From: Clostridiales bacterium
GTDB lineage: Bacteria > Bacillota > Clostridia > Lachnospirales > Lachnospiraceae
Direction of reading: 5' to 3'
NCBI GenBank assembly: GCA_018372435.1
Contig: JAHAJA010000010.1
Span: forward strand, 1-64,000
DNA length: 64,000 bases
Shown here: positions 25,451 to 35,280 of the stretch, one piece after another
How the letters are laid out: every line of letters begins with the position of its first letter
Position numbering within the stretch: position 1 is the stretch's first letter
The notes under the pieces: model-generated
The model's input: the letters and a program-made list of their open reading frames with translations, nothing else
Databases searched by the model: none
Told to the model about the DNA's origin: nothing
Made by a program: the position numbers and the translations under genes

Positions 25451-27082
25451 CTACTTAATCTCCCAATCTTGTACATTTAGGAATGTACCATATACATCTG
25501 GAGTAGCATTTTGTAAACGATTGCTCTTTGCACCTAAACCGCTAATTACGTACGCATTAATCATTGGTACTTCTGTCTGAACCACACTATCAACGATTCG
25601 ATAGGATTCTCTAATCTTATCCGTATCTGTTGTCACTTGTGTATCCATTAACGCCTTAGTTACCTCATCATTTTGATATCTAGTCCAGCCACCTGCTGAT
25701 AATAACCAATTCGCATCTGTAAATATATCAACTGGTATATATGAGTATTGTACTGCTAATAGATCGAAATCTCCACTACCTGCAACTGTCATTAAGGTTG
25801 ATAGGTCTACCGTATTAACCTTAATCTTTAATCCGATTTCAGCAAACTGTGCTGCAAGATAACTTGCTACTTGCGTAAATGTTGTATCTCCACTGTTTAC
25901 ATAGAAATTATATTCTGTAGATGGATCCCAGCCTTCTGCTTTCGCTTCTTCTAGTAATTGTACCGCTTTATCCTTATCATAGGCTACTGGAACAATACTT
26001 GGATCAAAGAAAGGACCTGCACTTGCAAGGAAACCATCAACGATTTCACCTTTACCTTTTAAGAATTCTTGTAAGATAATATTTCTATCCATTCCATATA
26101 AGAATGCTTGACGAACTTTCACATTCGTAACTTTTTCCGTATTGAAGAAGATTGATTGTGTAGTAACTGGTGTACCATCATATACTGTTATATTATCAAG
26201 TTTTTTAACACTTTCAAAGTCTTCTTGAAGAATATTTCCCATTGTTTGTTGTACTAAATCGATTTCTCCTGATTGAAGTCCTGTTAATAATTGACTTGGA
26301 GTTACAACCTTGATTGAAAGGTTCTTAATCTTAGGAGCACCTTTGAAATAGTTCTCATTTGCTTCATAGGTTACATAATGATTTAAATCAAATTCCTTAA
26401 CGATATATGGTCCACTTACTACAGTTGGTGCATTAAACCATTCGTTAGTAAGCATCTGATCTTTTGGTACATCTCCAAGAATATGCTCTGGCATGATTAG
26501 AATATATCTTCCATAGATATTTTGAAAAGTTGACAATGCCATCTCTGTCTTTGTGGTAATCTGAACTGTCTTATCATCTACTGCAACTACACCACTAATA
26601 CTATCAGATCCAGCTTCTACGAAGCCATCATCTCCTGTACCTTCTATATTGTAGATTGACATACCTGTGCTACCGATCTCTGGACTAGCCCAGCATAGAA
26701 AACTAAAAAGCACATCCTTTGAAGTAATTGGTTCCTTATCTGACCATACTGCATTAGGATCAATCTTAATTGTAAATGTTTTATTATCTTTCGTTGTAAT
26801 CTCACTTGCTATCTGTCCTTCGAATTCCATATTCTTATTCAATTCAACTAATGGTAAGAACTCAAATGAAGTCGCGTACTTAACAACTTCTGTTCCATCC
26901 ATTAATAATGGATTTAATGAACCGATTGTATCAGAAATACCAATGGTTACAACATCACTGGCTGCACTATTTTCTCCCTTAGTTACTCCATTATCATTCT
27001 TTTTTGCCCCACATGCCGTGAGAGATCCTACTAACGCTACGGTTAATAGTGTTCCAACTATTTTCTTCCATCTTTTTTTCAT
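25451..27082 (-). CDS. Peptide-binding lipoprotein, solute-binding family 5
   Basis: 543 residues. Signal peptide with lipobox Cys24 (LTAC); the mature part is a family 5 binding protein of the DppA/OppA/nickel class. It follows an M20 amidohydrolase gene and leads the four transporter genes. The link to an amidohydrolase suggests uptake of peptides, N-acyl amino acids or similar conjugates. Confidence 0.92.
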   Translation of the reverse strand: MKKRWKKIVGTLLTVALVGSLTACGAKKNDNGVTKGENSAASDVVTIGISDTIGSLNPLLMDGTEVVKYATSFEFLPLVELNKNMEFEGQIASEITTKDNKTFTIKIDPNAVWSDKEPITSKDVLFSFLCWASPEIGSTGMSIYNIEGTGDDGFVEAGSDSISGVVAVDDKTVQITTKTEMALSTFQNIYGRYILIMPEHILGDVPKDQMLTNEWFNAPTVVSGPYIVKEFDLNHYVTYEANENYFKGAPKIKNLSIKVVTPSQLLTGLQSGEIDLVQQTMGNILQEDFESVKKLDNITVYDGTPVTTQSIFFNTEKVTNVKVRQAFLYGMDRNIILQEFLKGKGEIVDGFLASAGPFFDPSIVPVAYDKDKAVQLLEEAKAEGWDPSTEYNFYVNSGDTTFTQVASYLAAQFAEIGLKIKVNTVDLSTLMTVAGSGDFDLLAVQYSYIPVDIFTDANWLLSAGGWTRYQNDEVTKALMDTQVTTDTDKIRESYRIVDSVVQTEVPMINAYVISGLGAKSNRLQNATPDVYGTFLNVQDWEIK

Positions 27083-27146
27083 GTTATTCTCCTACCTTTC
27101 TACTTCTTATATTATACAATAAATCGTACAATTGCAAACTGCTTCC

Positions 27147-28286
27147 CTACTTGTATCGATTCAAACTTTCTTTAGATAACTCAACTATATATTTTACAGT
27201 AGGTACAAGTGCTTCTGGATCAGCTATAAATGCTGGGTGATGTATCGGATGTACCCCACCCGTACCAATCTTAAGATACGCCCCAGGTATTGTCTCTTGA
27301 TATAAACTAAAATCTTCTCCACCTAAGGACTTCTCTACTTCTGATACCTTTGCCCCTAACTTAACTGCAACTTCTCTAGCGAATTCACATAAGGAAGCTT
27401 CATTATATACAGCCGGTGGACCAGCGTACCAAGTAAGTTCGGCTTCTGCACCATAACTCCTTGCAATTCCACTTACCAAATCAGATAATCTTGTTTGTAT
27501 CTGTTTTCGATCCTGGGCATCTAAGGTACGAACCGTTCCTTCCATGAATCCCTTCTCAGGGATAACATTCCAGGTGTTACCGCTCTCAATTCTTGTTATG
27601 CTTACTAAAGTAGAATGAAATGGATTCATATTCCTACTTACAATTGTCTGAACGGATTGGACAATAGCTGACATAACAACAATTGGATCAATCCCTTCCT
27701 CAGGATGTGCCGCATGTGTACCTGTCCCGTGTACCCTGATTTCAAATCGATCAACTGCTGCCATCACAGCACCCTCACTTATGGCAAACGTACCTACTGG
27801 AATCCCTGGTGCCGTATGAATTCCCCAAATCAGTTTCACATCGTCTAATACAGGCGTCTCTAGGATCTTATAAGCACCTCCTGGTGCCTCTTCCGCTGGC
27901 TGGTATATAATCTTAACCGTTCCTTTTAATTCTTCCTTATGTAAGTTCAACACCTTCGCTACACCAAGCATAACCGCTGTATGAAAATCATGTCCACATG
28001 CATGCATAAGTCCAGGTTTCTTTGATGAATAGGATAATCCAGACTCCTCCTCAATTGGCAATGCATCAATATCACATCGTAATGCAATTACAGGTCCATC
28101 TTGACTTCCTTTAACCTGAGCAACTAAACCAGTTTCTAATGGTACATCAATAATTGTAACATTTTCTTTCTTCAGTCGTTCCTTTATATACTCCGTTGTT
28201 TTATATTCTTGATACGCTAATTCAGGGTTCTCATGAAGCCATTTAAAATCCTTTATTACCTCTTCTAGAAGTAAATCTTCTTTCAT
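27147..28286 (-). CDS. M20 family amidohydrolase (N-acyl amino acid/hippurate type)
   Basis: 379 residues, cytoplasmic. Metal-site motifs are visible: MHACGHDFH, PAEEAPGG and the C-terminal SLGGEDFS; IALRCDIDALP precedes them. M20D enzymes release amino acids from N-acyl or dipeptide-like conjugates. It is the first gene of an operon with the Dpp-type importer 64 bases downstream, so imported substrate is probably deacylated inside the cell. The exact substrate is unknown. Confidence 0.92.
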   Translation of the reverse strand: MKEDLLLEEVIKDFKWLHENPELAYQEYKTTEYIKERLKKENVTIIDVPLETGLVAQVKGSQDGPVIALRCDIDALPIEEESGLSYSSKKPGLMHACGHDFHTAVMLGVAKVLNLHKEELKGTVKIIYQPAEEAPGGAYKILETPVLDDVKLIWGIHTAPGIPVGTFAISEGAVMAAVDRFEIRVHGTGTHAAHPEEGIDPIVVMSAIVQSVQTIVSRNMNPFHSTLVSITRIESGNTWNVIPEKGFMEGTVRTLDAQDRKQIQTRLSDLVSGIARSYGAEAELTWYAGPPAVYNEASLCEFAREVAVKLGAKVSEVEKSLGGEDFSLYQETIPGAYLKIGTGGVHPIHHPAFIADPEALVPTVKYIVELSKESLNRYK

Positions 28287-28491
28287 TCCATCACTCCTCT
28301 TCGATTTATATAATTACTATCATAAACTCTTGCTTTTAGTTATTATTTACTCTACATTTCATAGTTTCTTTATAGGGATTGTATTTGTATCATTATATGT
28401 CTGTCATTGACTAAAGTCAATTATTATTTTACTATAAATATATATTTTGCGTGTAATATCTTACAAGAAAAATCATTGGTATAACACCAAA

Positions 28492-28521
28492 GCAGTACCA
28501 GCGAATATTCACTGGTACTGC
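28492..28521 (+). promoter_or_regulatory. Perfect hairpin in the leader of the EamA gene
   Basis: Ten-base perfect arms (28492-28501 and 28512-28521, GCAGTACCAG/CTGGTACTGC) with a ten-base loop, ending 14 bases before the AAAGGAG ribosome site. No T run follows. It is either an operator palindrome or a leader structure controlling translation of the transporter. The rest of the divergent region 28287-28491 shows nothing clear. Confidence 0.5.
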
Positions 28522-28547
28522 AATATCACATATAAAGGAGACTAATC

Positions 28548-29447
28548 ATGAACAACAGCACTACACTAGATAATCACCAGACAAGGGGACATCTTGCTTG
28601 CATCTTTACCATTATCATATGGGGTACCACTTTCATATCAACCAAAGTTCTATTAAGAAGCTTCTCACCTGTTGAGATCCTCTTCATCCGTTTTATTATC
28701 GGATATATAGCACTCTGGATTTCTTATCCTAAACGACTTCACATTACCAATAAAAAGCAAGAAATATATTTTGCCGCTGCAGGTTTATGTGGTGTAACCC
28801 TTTACTATCTTTTTGAAAACATTGCATTAACCTATACCCTTGCTTCTAATGTTGGTGTTGTTGTTTCTATAGCACCTTTCTTTACTGCAATCCTAGGGTT
28901 CCTTCTTCTTAAAGAAGAAAAACCTCATATTCGGTTTTTTATCGGTTTTGGGATTGCTTTAGCTGGTATCTGTCTCATTAGTTTTAAAAGTGAGACCTCT
29001 TTTGCCATTAATCCTCTTGGTGATTTACTTGCAATTGGTGCTGCTATCTTGTGGGCATTTTATTCTATCATTACTAAAAAGCTTAGTTCCTTTGAATATA
29101 ATATGATACAAACTACAAGAAGAATTTTCTTCTATGGAATACTCTTTATGATTCCATTTCTATTTATAATGGATTTCCATATTACACTAGAGCCCTTTAA
29201 GAATTGGACTAACGTATTGAATTTTATTTTCTTAGGTATTGGCGCATGTGCATTATGCTTTGTTACTTGGAACTATGCTGTTCGCCATCTTGGCACAGTA
29301 AAAACAAGTGTGTACATATATGGGGTTCCTGTTATTACTGCTATTACTTCTGCGCTCATACTTCATGAGGCGATAACATTGGTTACCATATCCGGCATCG
29401 TATTAACCTTAGTTGGATTATTCCTTTCAGAAAAGAGAAGCGAATAA
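28548..29447 (+). CDS. EamA/DMT family permease
   Basis: 299 residues, ten hydrophobic helices in two EamA repeats (first about 17-140, second about 155-290). IIWGTTFISTKVLL near the N-terminus is typical. Family members export amino acids or other metabolites. It is transcribed alone, divergent from the amidohydrolase/peptide importer operon, which raises the idea of amino acid export balancing peptide import; that link is only inferred. Confidence 0.9.
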   Translation: MNNSTTLDNHQTRGHLACIFTIIIWGTTFISTKVLLRSFSPVEILFIRFIIGYIALWISYPKRLHITNKKQEIYFAAAGLCGVTLYYLFENIALTYTLASNVGVVVSIAPFFTAILGFLLLKEEKPHIRFFIGFGIALAGICLISFKSETSFAINPLGDLLAIGAAILWAFYSIITKKLSSFEYNMIQTTRRIFFYGILFMIPFLFIMDFHITLEPFKNWTNVLNFIFLGIGACALCFVTWNYAVRHLGTVKTSVYIYGVPVITAITSALILHEAITLVTISGIVLTLVGLFLSEKRSE

Positions 29448-29518
29448 GAAATATTTCCTCCAAGCTGAGCACACATAAAAACATATATATTGTATAATAT
29501 AATTAATTTGTAACTAAA

Positions 29519-29571
29519 TAGAACCTACAGAATGCCCAATACACTTGGCGTCTTCCTGTAGGTTCTATTTT
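29519..29571. terminator. Terminator between EamA and DUF1846 genes
   Basis: Perfect 12-base arms (29519-29530 and 29556-29567) with further inner CCAA/TTGG pairing, followed on the plus strand by a short T-rich tract. It lies between converging genes and probably ends both transcripts. Confidence 0.75.
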
Positions 29572-29602
29572 GTTCTAGTTATTCAACTAGACATATTGCA
29601 TT

Positions 29603-31096
29603 CTAGTGATTATCAATTAATACGCTTTGAGAAGATTTACTGTCCATTGTTACTTGAACTCCTAACTTCTTAAAGCTATCAAGATCAACTTTTGTTAATC
29701 TAACAGTCGAATGTGCTTGTGCTCCACGTAGATTCTTCAATACATTCAAGGCTTTTGCTGCATTCTCATCTGCTGAAGCACTACTTGATAATGCGATTAA
29801 AACTTCATCTGTATGAAGTCTTGGATTCTTACTTCCTAGATATTCTACCTTTAATCTTTGGATTGGTTCGATAGCACTTGGTGCGATGATATGAACATCA
29901 TCATCAATTTCTGCAAGGTATTTTACTGCATTCAATAATACCGCTGCTGATGGTCCCAATAGATCTGATGTTTTACCAGTAACAATTGTTCCATCAAGTA
30001 ATTCCATAGCAACTGCATCATCACCAGTTTCTTCCATTCTATTGTTAGCAGCACCAACGACTTTACGATCTTCTAATGTAATCTTGGCTTGATTCATTAA
30101 TAATTCTACTTTGTATAATTCATCTTTTGTTGCGCTATCAGTAGCAATTTTATTCAAAGTCTCATAGTATCTTCTGATAATTTCTTGGTTTGATGCTTCA
30201 CGACAAGCTTCATCATCAAAGATACATTTTCCTGCCATGTTAACACCCATGTCTGTAGGGGATTTATATGGGCTTTCACCATATATCAACTCAAACATAG
30301 CATTCACGACTGGGAATATCTCCACATCGCGATTGTAATTAACGGTTGTTTCACCATATGCGTCAAGATGGAATGGGTCAATCATATTCACATCATTAAG
30401 ATCTACCGTTGCCGCTTCATACGCTAGATTTACCGGATGTTTTAATGGAAGATTCCATACTGGGAAAGTTTCATACTTAGCATATCCTGCGTTCACTCCA
30501 TGTTTATGTTCATGGTATAACTGTGATAAACAAGTCGCCATCTTACCACTACCTGGGCCAGGAGCAGTTACAACCACAAGTGGTCTTGAGGTCTTAACAT
30601 AATCGTTCTTTCCGTATCCTTCTTCACTTACGATATGTTTCACATTGTTTGGATATCCATCAATTTTATAATGATAATATACAGTAACATCTTTCTTCTC
30701 TAGCTTGTCCTTGAATACGTTAGCACTAGTTTGTCCTGAATATTGTGATATAACGACACTACCAACATATAATCCTTTACGACGATATTCATCAATTAGA
30801 CGGAGTACGTCCATATCGTAAGTAATACCTAAGTCGCCACGGATTTTGTTTCTTTCAATATCTTCCGCACTAATTACGAATAAAATCTCAGCTTTATCCT
30901 TTAATTGCATTAACATCTGTAATTTACTTGATGGCTCAAAACCAGGAAGGACTCTTGATGCATGATAGTCATCAAAAAGCTTTCCACCAAACTCTAGATA
31001 TAGTTTATTATCAAATTTCGCAATACGCTCTAAAATATGTTCTGATTGCATTTTCAAGTATTTTTCGTTATCAAACCCTTGTCTCATGTTCTTCAT
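29603..31096 (-). CDS. DUF1846 domain-containing protein
   Basis: 497 residues, matching the full-length cytoplasmic DUF1846 family of Firmicutes and Actinobacteria. The nucleotide-binding-like stretch VVVTAPGPGSGKMATCLSQ is visible near residue 180. The function is not established; structures show a P-loop-like fold. The gene is monocistronic. AAAGG precedes the ATG closely; a second in-frame ATG three codons later is possible. Confidence 0.9.
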   Translation of the reverse strand: MKNMRQGFDNEKYLKMQSEHILERIAKFDNKLYLEFGGKLFDDYHASRVLPGFEPSSKLQMLMQLKDKAEILFVISAEDIERNKIRGDLGITYDMDVLRLIDEYRRKGLYVGSVVISQYSGQTSANVFKDKLEKKDVTVYYHYKIDGYPNNVKHIVSEEGYGKNDYVKTSRPLVVVTAPGPGSGKMATCLSQLYHEHKHGVNAGYAKYETFPVWNLPLKHPVNLAYEAATVDLNDVNMIDPFHLDAYGETTVNYNRDVEIFPVVNAMFELIYGESPYKSPTDMGVNMAGKCIFDDEACREASNQEIIRRYYETLNKIATDSATKDELYKVELLMNQAKITLEDRKVVGAANNRMEETGDDAVAMELLDGTIVTGKTSDLLGPSAAVLLNAVKYLAEIDDDVHIIAPSAIEPIQRLKVEYLGSKNPRLHTDEVLIALSSSASADENAAKALNVLKNLRGAQAHSTVRLTKVDLDSFKKLGVQVTMDSKSSQSVLIDNH

Positions 31097-31222
31097 TCAC
31101 CTTTACATAATTTTTATAAAGTTTATTATATCATAACTTCATAAAAATAAAAGGAATGTAATGATTTATTTGAAAAAGTACAATTCATTTCTATATTCTT
31201 ACCAATCTAATCCAAAATCTAC

Positions 31223-31999
31223 TTAGAATTTCATTTGTCCCAGGGTTACTTTTGGATGATGATATCTCTTTCTAGCAATAGTTTTCTTCCCATATTGAAT
31301 AGCATTGACAGGACACCATTGAATACAAGCCATACAGGCTTCACAGTTTTCTCCCCAAGAAGGACTTCCGTTATGTATCATAATATTATTGGCTGGACAG
31401 ACTTTCTGACACGTACTACATTGCGTGCATCCGTTAGTTAAGCAAAAGTGTTTTGCTGTTTCAATATAGGATTGGTATCTCTTCTCTGCTGTTTTTGAAA
31501 ATATCCTAGCAAATAGGCTAGCGTTAATCTTCAATGTTTTCTTGCTATGTTTCACTGCTTCAATAATTTTGTTCACACTAATTTCTTGCTTCTGTATGAG
31601 ACGCTTCTGTATTATATTCGGATAAGCTGTATACTCAATAATACAATTCCCTGGTAAATTCATTTTGAATTCTGCTGCCAACTCGCCTCCCTGCCCTCTA
31701 ATCAGGTTTCTTAAATCTTTCAATGCTTCTCCTGCAACCGCACCACATGTAGCAATTCCAAATACATATTGATTCGAATTAAATTGTAGCGTCTTCAAAA
31801 ATTCAACTACTAATTTGGGTATATGATACGAATAAACCGGAAATACAATCCCTATTTGTTCATACGATTCGATAGATACTCTCTTTTGCAATTTCGTTAA
31901 GTCTATTCGCACCAAATCCGTATTAGGTAAGATATCTGCAATATCTTTTGCCACAGATAAACTATTCCCTGTTCCACTAAAATAATATATGACCCTCAT
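31223..31999 (-). CDS. EFR1-type flavodoxin-ferredoxin fusion
   Basis: 258 residues. The N-terminal flavodoxin-like part has YFSGTGNSLSVA as FMN loop; the C-terminal part has two 4Fe-4S motifs, CTQCSTCQKVCP and CEACMACIQWCP. Such EFR1 family proteins are common electron carriers in clostridia. Single gene with no clear partner; redox partner unknown. Confidence 0.9.
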   Translation of the reverse strand: MRVIYYFSGTGNSLSVAKDIADILPNTDLVRIDLTKLQKRVSIESYEQIGIVFPVYSYHIPKLVVEFLKTLQFNSNQYVFGIATCGAVAGEALKDLRNLIRGQGGELAAEFKMNLPGNCIIEYTAYPNIIQKRLIQKQEISVNKIIEAVKHSKKTLKINASLFARIFSKTAEKRYQSYIETAKHFCLTNGCTQCSTCQKVCPANNIMIHNGSPSWGENCEACMACIQWCPVNAIQYGKKTIARKRYHHPKVTLGQMKF

Positions 32000-32195
32000 A
32001 TTGATAATACCTCCCCTGACATCCAGCTCTTTAAATACAATATTTTGAAATATTTGTATATGTATTTTGAAATTTATATTATCCTAACAAAATATCTTTG
32101 TCAATCTTTTTTGAAGTATGATATACTAATTTTACCATATACCGATTAATTTTATATTATCTTGTGATGGATATTAAAGAGGAGGGTTTATGTAA

Positions 32196-32507
32196 ATGAA
32201 AACTATGCTGAAAACTATGCGAATGCGTAAAAACGAAATTCCTGATGAGTTATTACCTTTGTTTGAGGACATTGTTCAAACATATAAAGGAGACGAATGC
32301 GAAGAAAAATTCCTAAAAGCGATGGAAGAACAGCTCACCAAGGAGCAACGCTTCCGGCTATACGAGCAAAACGGAAGTTGTAACGGTACTGGGTACGATA
32401 AAGAACGCAAAGCCTTCGCACTTGAACACGCTGACAAGCCCCTTGCCGAAAGGCTGGAACTGAATATTGTAAACCCCGTTGTATTTACGTTTGAGATAGT
32501 GGATTAA
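32196..32507 (+). CDS. Hypothetical protein, 103 residues, possibly internally shortened
   Basis: The ATG is preceded by GAGGAGGG. The product is acidic and soluble (ELLPLFEDIVQTYKGDECEE, then LTKEQRFRLYEQNGSC). Codon use is visibly more GC-rich than in neighbours, hinting at transfer. The last ~13 residues (PVVFTFEIVD) read like a natural C-terminus joined abruptly after LAERLEL; from memory, related proteins are longer with a Cys-rich middle, so an in-frame internal deletion is possible but unchecked. No function assigned. A terminator follows. Confidence 0.65.
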   Translation: MKTMLKTMRMRKNEIPDELLPLFEDIVQTYKGDECEEKFLKAMEEQLTKEQRFRLYEQNGSCNGTGYDKERKAFALEHADKPLAERLELNIVNPVVFTFEIVD

Positions 32508-32528
32508 TAACACACTTACATAAATATT

Positions 32529-32563
32529 CAGCACATACATAAGAAGAGGTATGTGCTGTTTTT
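32529..32563 (+). terminator. Terminator of the 103-residue gene
   Basis: Ten-base perfect arms (32529-32538 and 32549-32558) with a ten-base loop and five T at 32559-32563. Confidence 0.85.
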
Positions 32564-32611
32564 ATCGGAAACCGTCTAAAATCAACAAAATATACTTACC
32601 AATCTTGATGG

Positions 32612-33244
32612 CTACAAAGAGTATAATACCAACCATTCTTTGGCTTTTTCAAAATCATTTATACATCCTGTTATGTATGTAATCTTTTTATCACTCTCTC
32701 TTATTATTTTTTTCATTAGCCTGACATTACGTCTGCTTAGTCCTATAAATACAACTTTCTTCAAATCTTTATCCAGATCACGATAAGAATAAAGAACCAT
32801 TTCTAAGATATCTCTGTCAACCATTGTCTCATCAAGATTAACCGCAATAAAAGATGGTGCTGATACTTTCTTAAGTTCCAACAAATCTTCATTAAATTTA
32901 TTCATTACAATCTTTTTATGATCCCCAAGTGAATCCAAATGTTCACACCAGATTTCACCTTTATTATAATGGAGAGAAAAGGATTTTTTCTTAATTCCCG
33001 CTTCTATTTTTGAGTCTAGACGCATTGCCTGTTCATTCAACACCTTGTCTTGATGTAGTTCCACAACTACAAGAATAAGCAAAGTAGCTAACATTATGCC
33101 TACAATAACTAATAATATGTTTCTTACCGTATATTGTTGAATAATATGCGTAAGTAATCCACCAACAAGCAGAATACCAAGCAGTTTTAATATCTTGCTC
33201 CCTGGTTCGAGCATATTCAATTTGTACTTATAATTTTTATACAT
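32612..33244 (-). CDS. Membrane protein with STAS-like cytoplasmic domain
   Basis: 210 residues. Two hydrophobic helices (about 17-35 and 43-62) are followed by a ~145-residue soluble domain whose alternation, SFIAVNLDETMVDRDILEMV then KKVVFIGLSRRNVRLMKKII, resembles SpoIIAA/STAS-like folds. It is the last gene of an operon with an ABC ATPase, an anchored protein and a permease, 55 bases after the ATPase. It may modulate that transporter; family not firmly recognised. Confidence 0.7.
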   Translation of the reverse strand: MYKNYKYKLNMLEPGSKILKLLGILLVGGLLTHIIQQYTVRNILLVIVGIMLATLLILVVVELHQDKVLNEQAMRLDSKIEAGIKKKSFSLHYNKGEIWCEHLDSLGDHKKIVMNKFNEDLLELKKVSAPSFIAVNLDETMVDRDILEMVLYSYRDLDKDLKKVVFIGLSRRNVRLMKKIIRESDKKITYITGCINDFEKAKEWLVLYSL

Positions 33245-33299
33245 ACTCTTTTCTCCGTTTTACATACTTGTGATTGTGTATAGAGTTTTGCATTCACAC

Positions 33300-33977
33300 C
33301 TACCTACTCGTCGTTCTTAGATAATCAATTAACGCTCCCTCTTCTAGCTCCTGTTCTTTATAATCAGCGACTAATTTACCTGCATCAAGAATTAAAGCTC
33401 TAGATATGAAAGTCTTAACATCATCTATTAGGTGCGTTGAGAATATCACTGTCTCTTCCGGCGCTATTTGACTAAGTAATAACCGATAGAATTCTTCTTT
33501 AATAAAATAATCACTTCCTACAAAGGGTTCATCTAGTAATATATAATCTGCTCCTCTTGATAGCGTTAGTGCTGTATCTAACTGAATTCGTTCTCCATTT
33601 GACATCTGCTTAACTTTCTTACGACCATGCAATTTAAAATGCTCCTGTAGTTCTTTAAATCGTTCTATATTAAACTTAGGGTATTGCATCTGATAAAACT
33701 CCAGAAGTTGATTTGTAGTTAGTACATTTGGCAATTTATGTGATACTCCACCGTAAGCGATTCGCTCTATATTCTTATATGTAATTTCTTCCCCGTCTAA
33801 TACTATCTCTCCTTCTTTAATAGGTATAAGCCCTCCAATCGCCCTTAGAAGACTTGTTTTTCCAGAACCATTATTACCAAATAATCCAATTAATTCACCT
33901 TTATCGATTGAAAGCGAAAGCTTATGTATGGCATATGTCGGAAAATACTGCACCACAATTTGCTTAGTTTCTAACAT
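33300..33977 (-). CDS. ABC transporter ATP-binding protein
   Basis: 225 residues of the EcsA/YtrB exporter-like class. Walker A GNNGSGKT (34-41), Walker B YILLDEPFVGSD, switch FSTHLIDDV. The signature is degenerate (MSNGERIQ rather than LSGGQ), as in many of these ATPases. The start overlaps the preceding anchored-protein gene by 14 bases. Its permease partner is encoded two genes upstream. Confidence 0.9.
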   Translation of the reverse strand: MLETKQIVVQYFPTYAIHKLSLSIDKGELIGLFGNNGSGKTSLLRAIGGLIPIKEGEIVLDGEEITYKNIERIAYGGVSHKLPNVLTTNQLLEFYQMQYPKFNIERFKELQEHFKLHGRKKVKQMSNGERIQLDTALTLSRGADYILLDEPFVGSDYFIKEEFYRLLLSQIAPEETVIFSTHLIDDVKTFISRALILDAGKLVADYKEQELEEGALIDYLRTTSR

Positions 33978-35280
33978 TAATGCCTCCTTTCTTAATCTGG
34001 CAGTCCATTATGTAAGAAGAACAGAAGATAGCATTTTTTCTATCAATTTTATAGAAAGGTACTGTAATCCTATACTTCATACAGGCTATATTCCTACCAT
34101 TATCTTGTCTAATAAGACACAATACTGTATCACTTAGTTTTTCATTCTTATCATCTATATAACCACTAATAAAATAAATATCGTTATCATCAAAAAAAAC
34201 CTCAATCGGATAGGATAAATAGGCTAACTCAGGAATCAATTCTTTGCAGCTTTTAAAAGATCCCACTGCTATTGGTTCTCCTTCACCGTATTCATAATAA
34301 TCAAATACCTGAACTTCCTCCTTATATATTACACTCAAATAATGACTATTCGTATAAGCATTAAAAGCCCCTTCATCGGCTATTATATTCTCATAAGGTG
34401 TATCCAATGTAGTAAGCTTACCTGATGCAATTACTTTGTTATCATCTAAACTATAGACATCTAACATCAAATCACGCTCATTCTCTATATAGACAATTCC
34501 TAACGTATTATCTTGCTCCCACGAAACCAACTGAAGCACTTTTCTCGAACTTTCACTACTAATTGGCATTTCATATAGTAATCTAATATAAGAATCATAG
34601 GAATTCGTATTGTCATCTTTAGGTGATAAAACTTCAAAGATTCCTGACTTACCTTCATATGGTCCATTAAATCCAGCATTATTTATTGTGAAATATTCTT
34701 TTCCATTTATTTCAACACACATACATAATTGTTGAAAAGTATCAATTCTATCACTATTATTTGAATCATCTCCTTGCCCAGTATCTTCGTCCTTTTCAAG
34801 ATAATATTCTGGATCATCTGTAGTAAGATAAGGAAATTCCACATTAGTAAAATGATTTAAGTCTAGATCTTTTCCTTCTTCTAGCCAAGTTTTATTGTTA
34901 AAAAAAACAAATGCAAGGGGTAAGTTATGTGTATTAATGGTTTCCTGCGTAAACCGGTTAAACCTCCCAAATGACATAATATCTACATGGCTGCTATTGG
35001 GTTCTGTATTATACAGGTTTTTCTTCCACTCATAATTCTTATATTTTCCTGATGACTCTTGTACATTGTTACACGGTATGGAAACTTCATATAAAGCATT
35101 ATCGCCAGCATATAAGCATACAGAAAGCTCTAAATCTTTAAAGTCGGAAGCATCTCCCTTGAATACTTCAGCTCCGACGTTTGCTGAATTTACCTCACGA
35201 CTAGAATACATTAATAGACTAATAAAGCTCAAGACTGCCACTAGAAAAATGATTAGCCAAGACGGTATTAGCTTTTTCAT
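33964..35280 (-). CDS. Membrane-anchored extracellular protein of an ABC operon
   Basis: 438 residues from the ATG at 35280; this start forms a 4-base ATGA overlap with the upstream permease stop and has GGAGG/GGGGAG upstream, so it is preferred over an in-frame ATG 15 codons earlier. One N-terminal helix (about 5-22) anchors a large acidic, beta-rich extracellular part with repeated short strands, compatible with a propeller-like sensor. No family recognised. Translational coupling to permease and ATPase shows a shared role. Confidence 0.75.
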   Translation of the reverse strand: MKKLIPSWLIIFLVAVLSFISLLMYSSREVNSANVGAEVFKGDASDFKDLELSVCLYAGDNALYEVSIPCNNVQESSGKYKNYEWKKNLYNTEPNSSHVDIMSFGRFNRFTQETINTHNLPLAFVFFNNKTWLEEGKDLDLNHFTNVEFPYLTTDDPEYYLEKDEDTGQGDDSNNSDRIDTFQQLCMCVEINGKEYFTINNAGFNGPYEGKSGIFEVLSPKDDNTNSYDSYIRLLYEMPISSESSRKVLQLVSWEQDNTLGIVYIENERDLMLDVYSLDDNKVIASGKLTTLDTPYENIIADEGAFNAYTNSHYLSVIYKEEVQVFDYYEYGEGEPIAVGSFKSCKELIPELAYLSYPIEVFFDDNDIYFISGYIDDKNEKLSDTVLCLIRQDNGRNIACMKYRITVPFYKIDRKNAIFCSSYIMDCQIKKGGINVRN

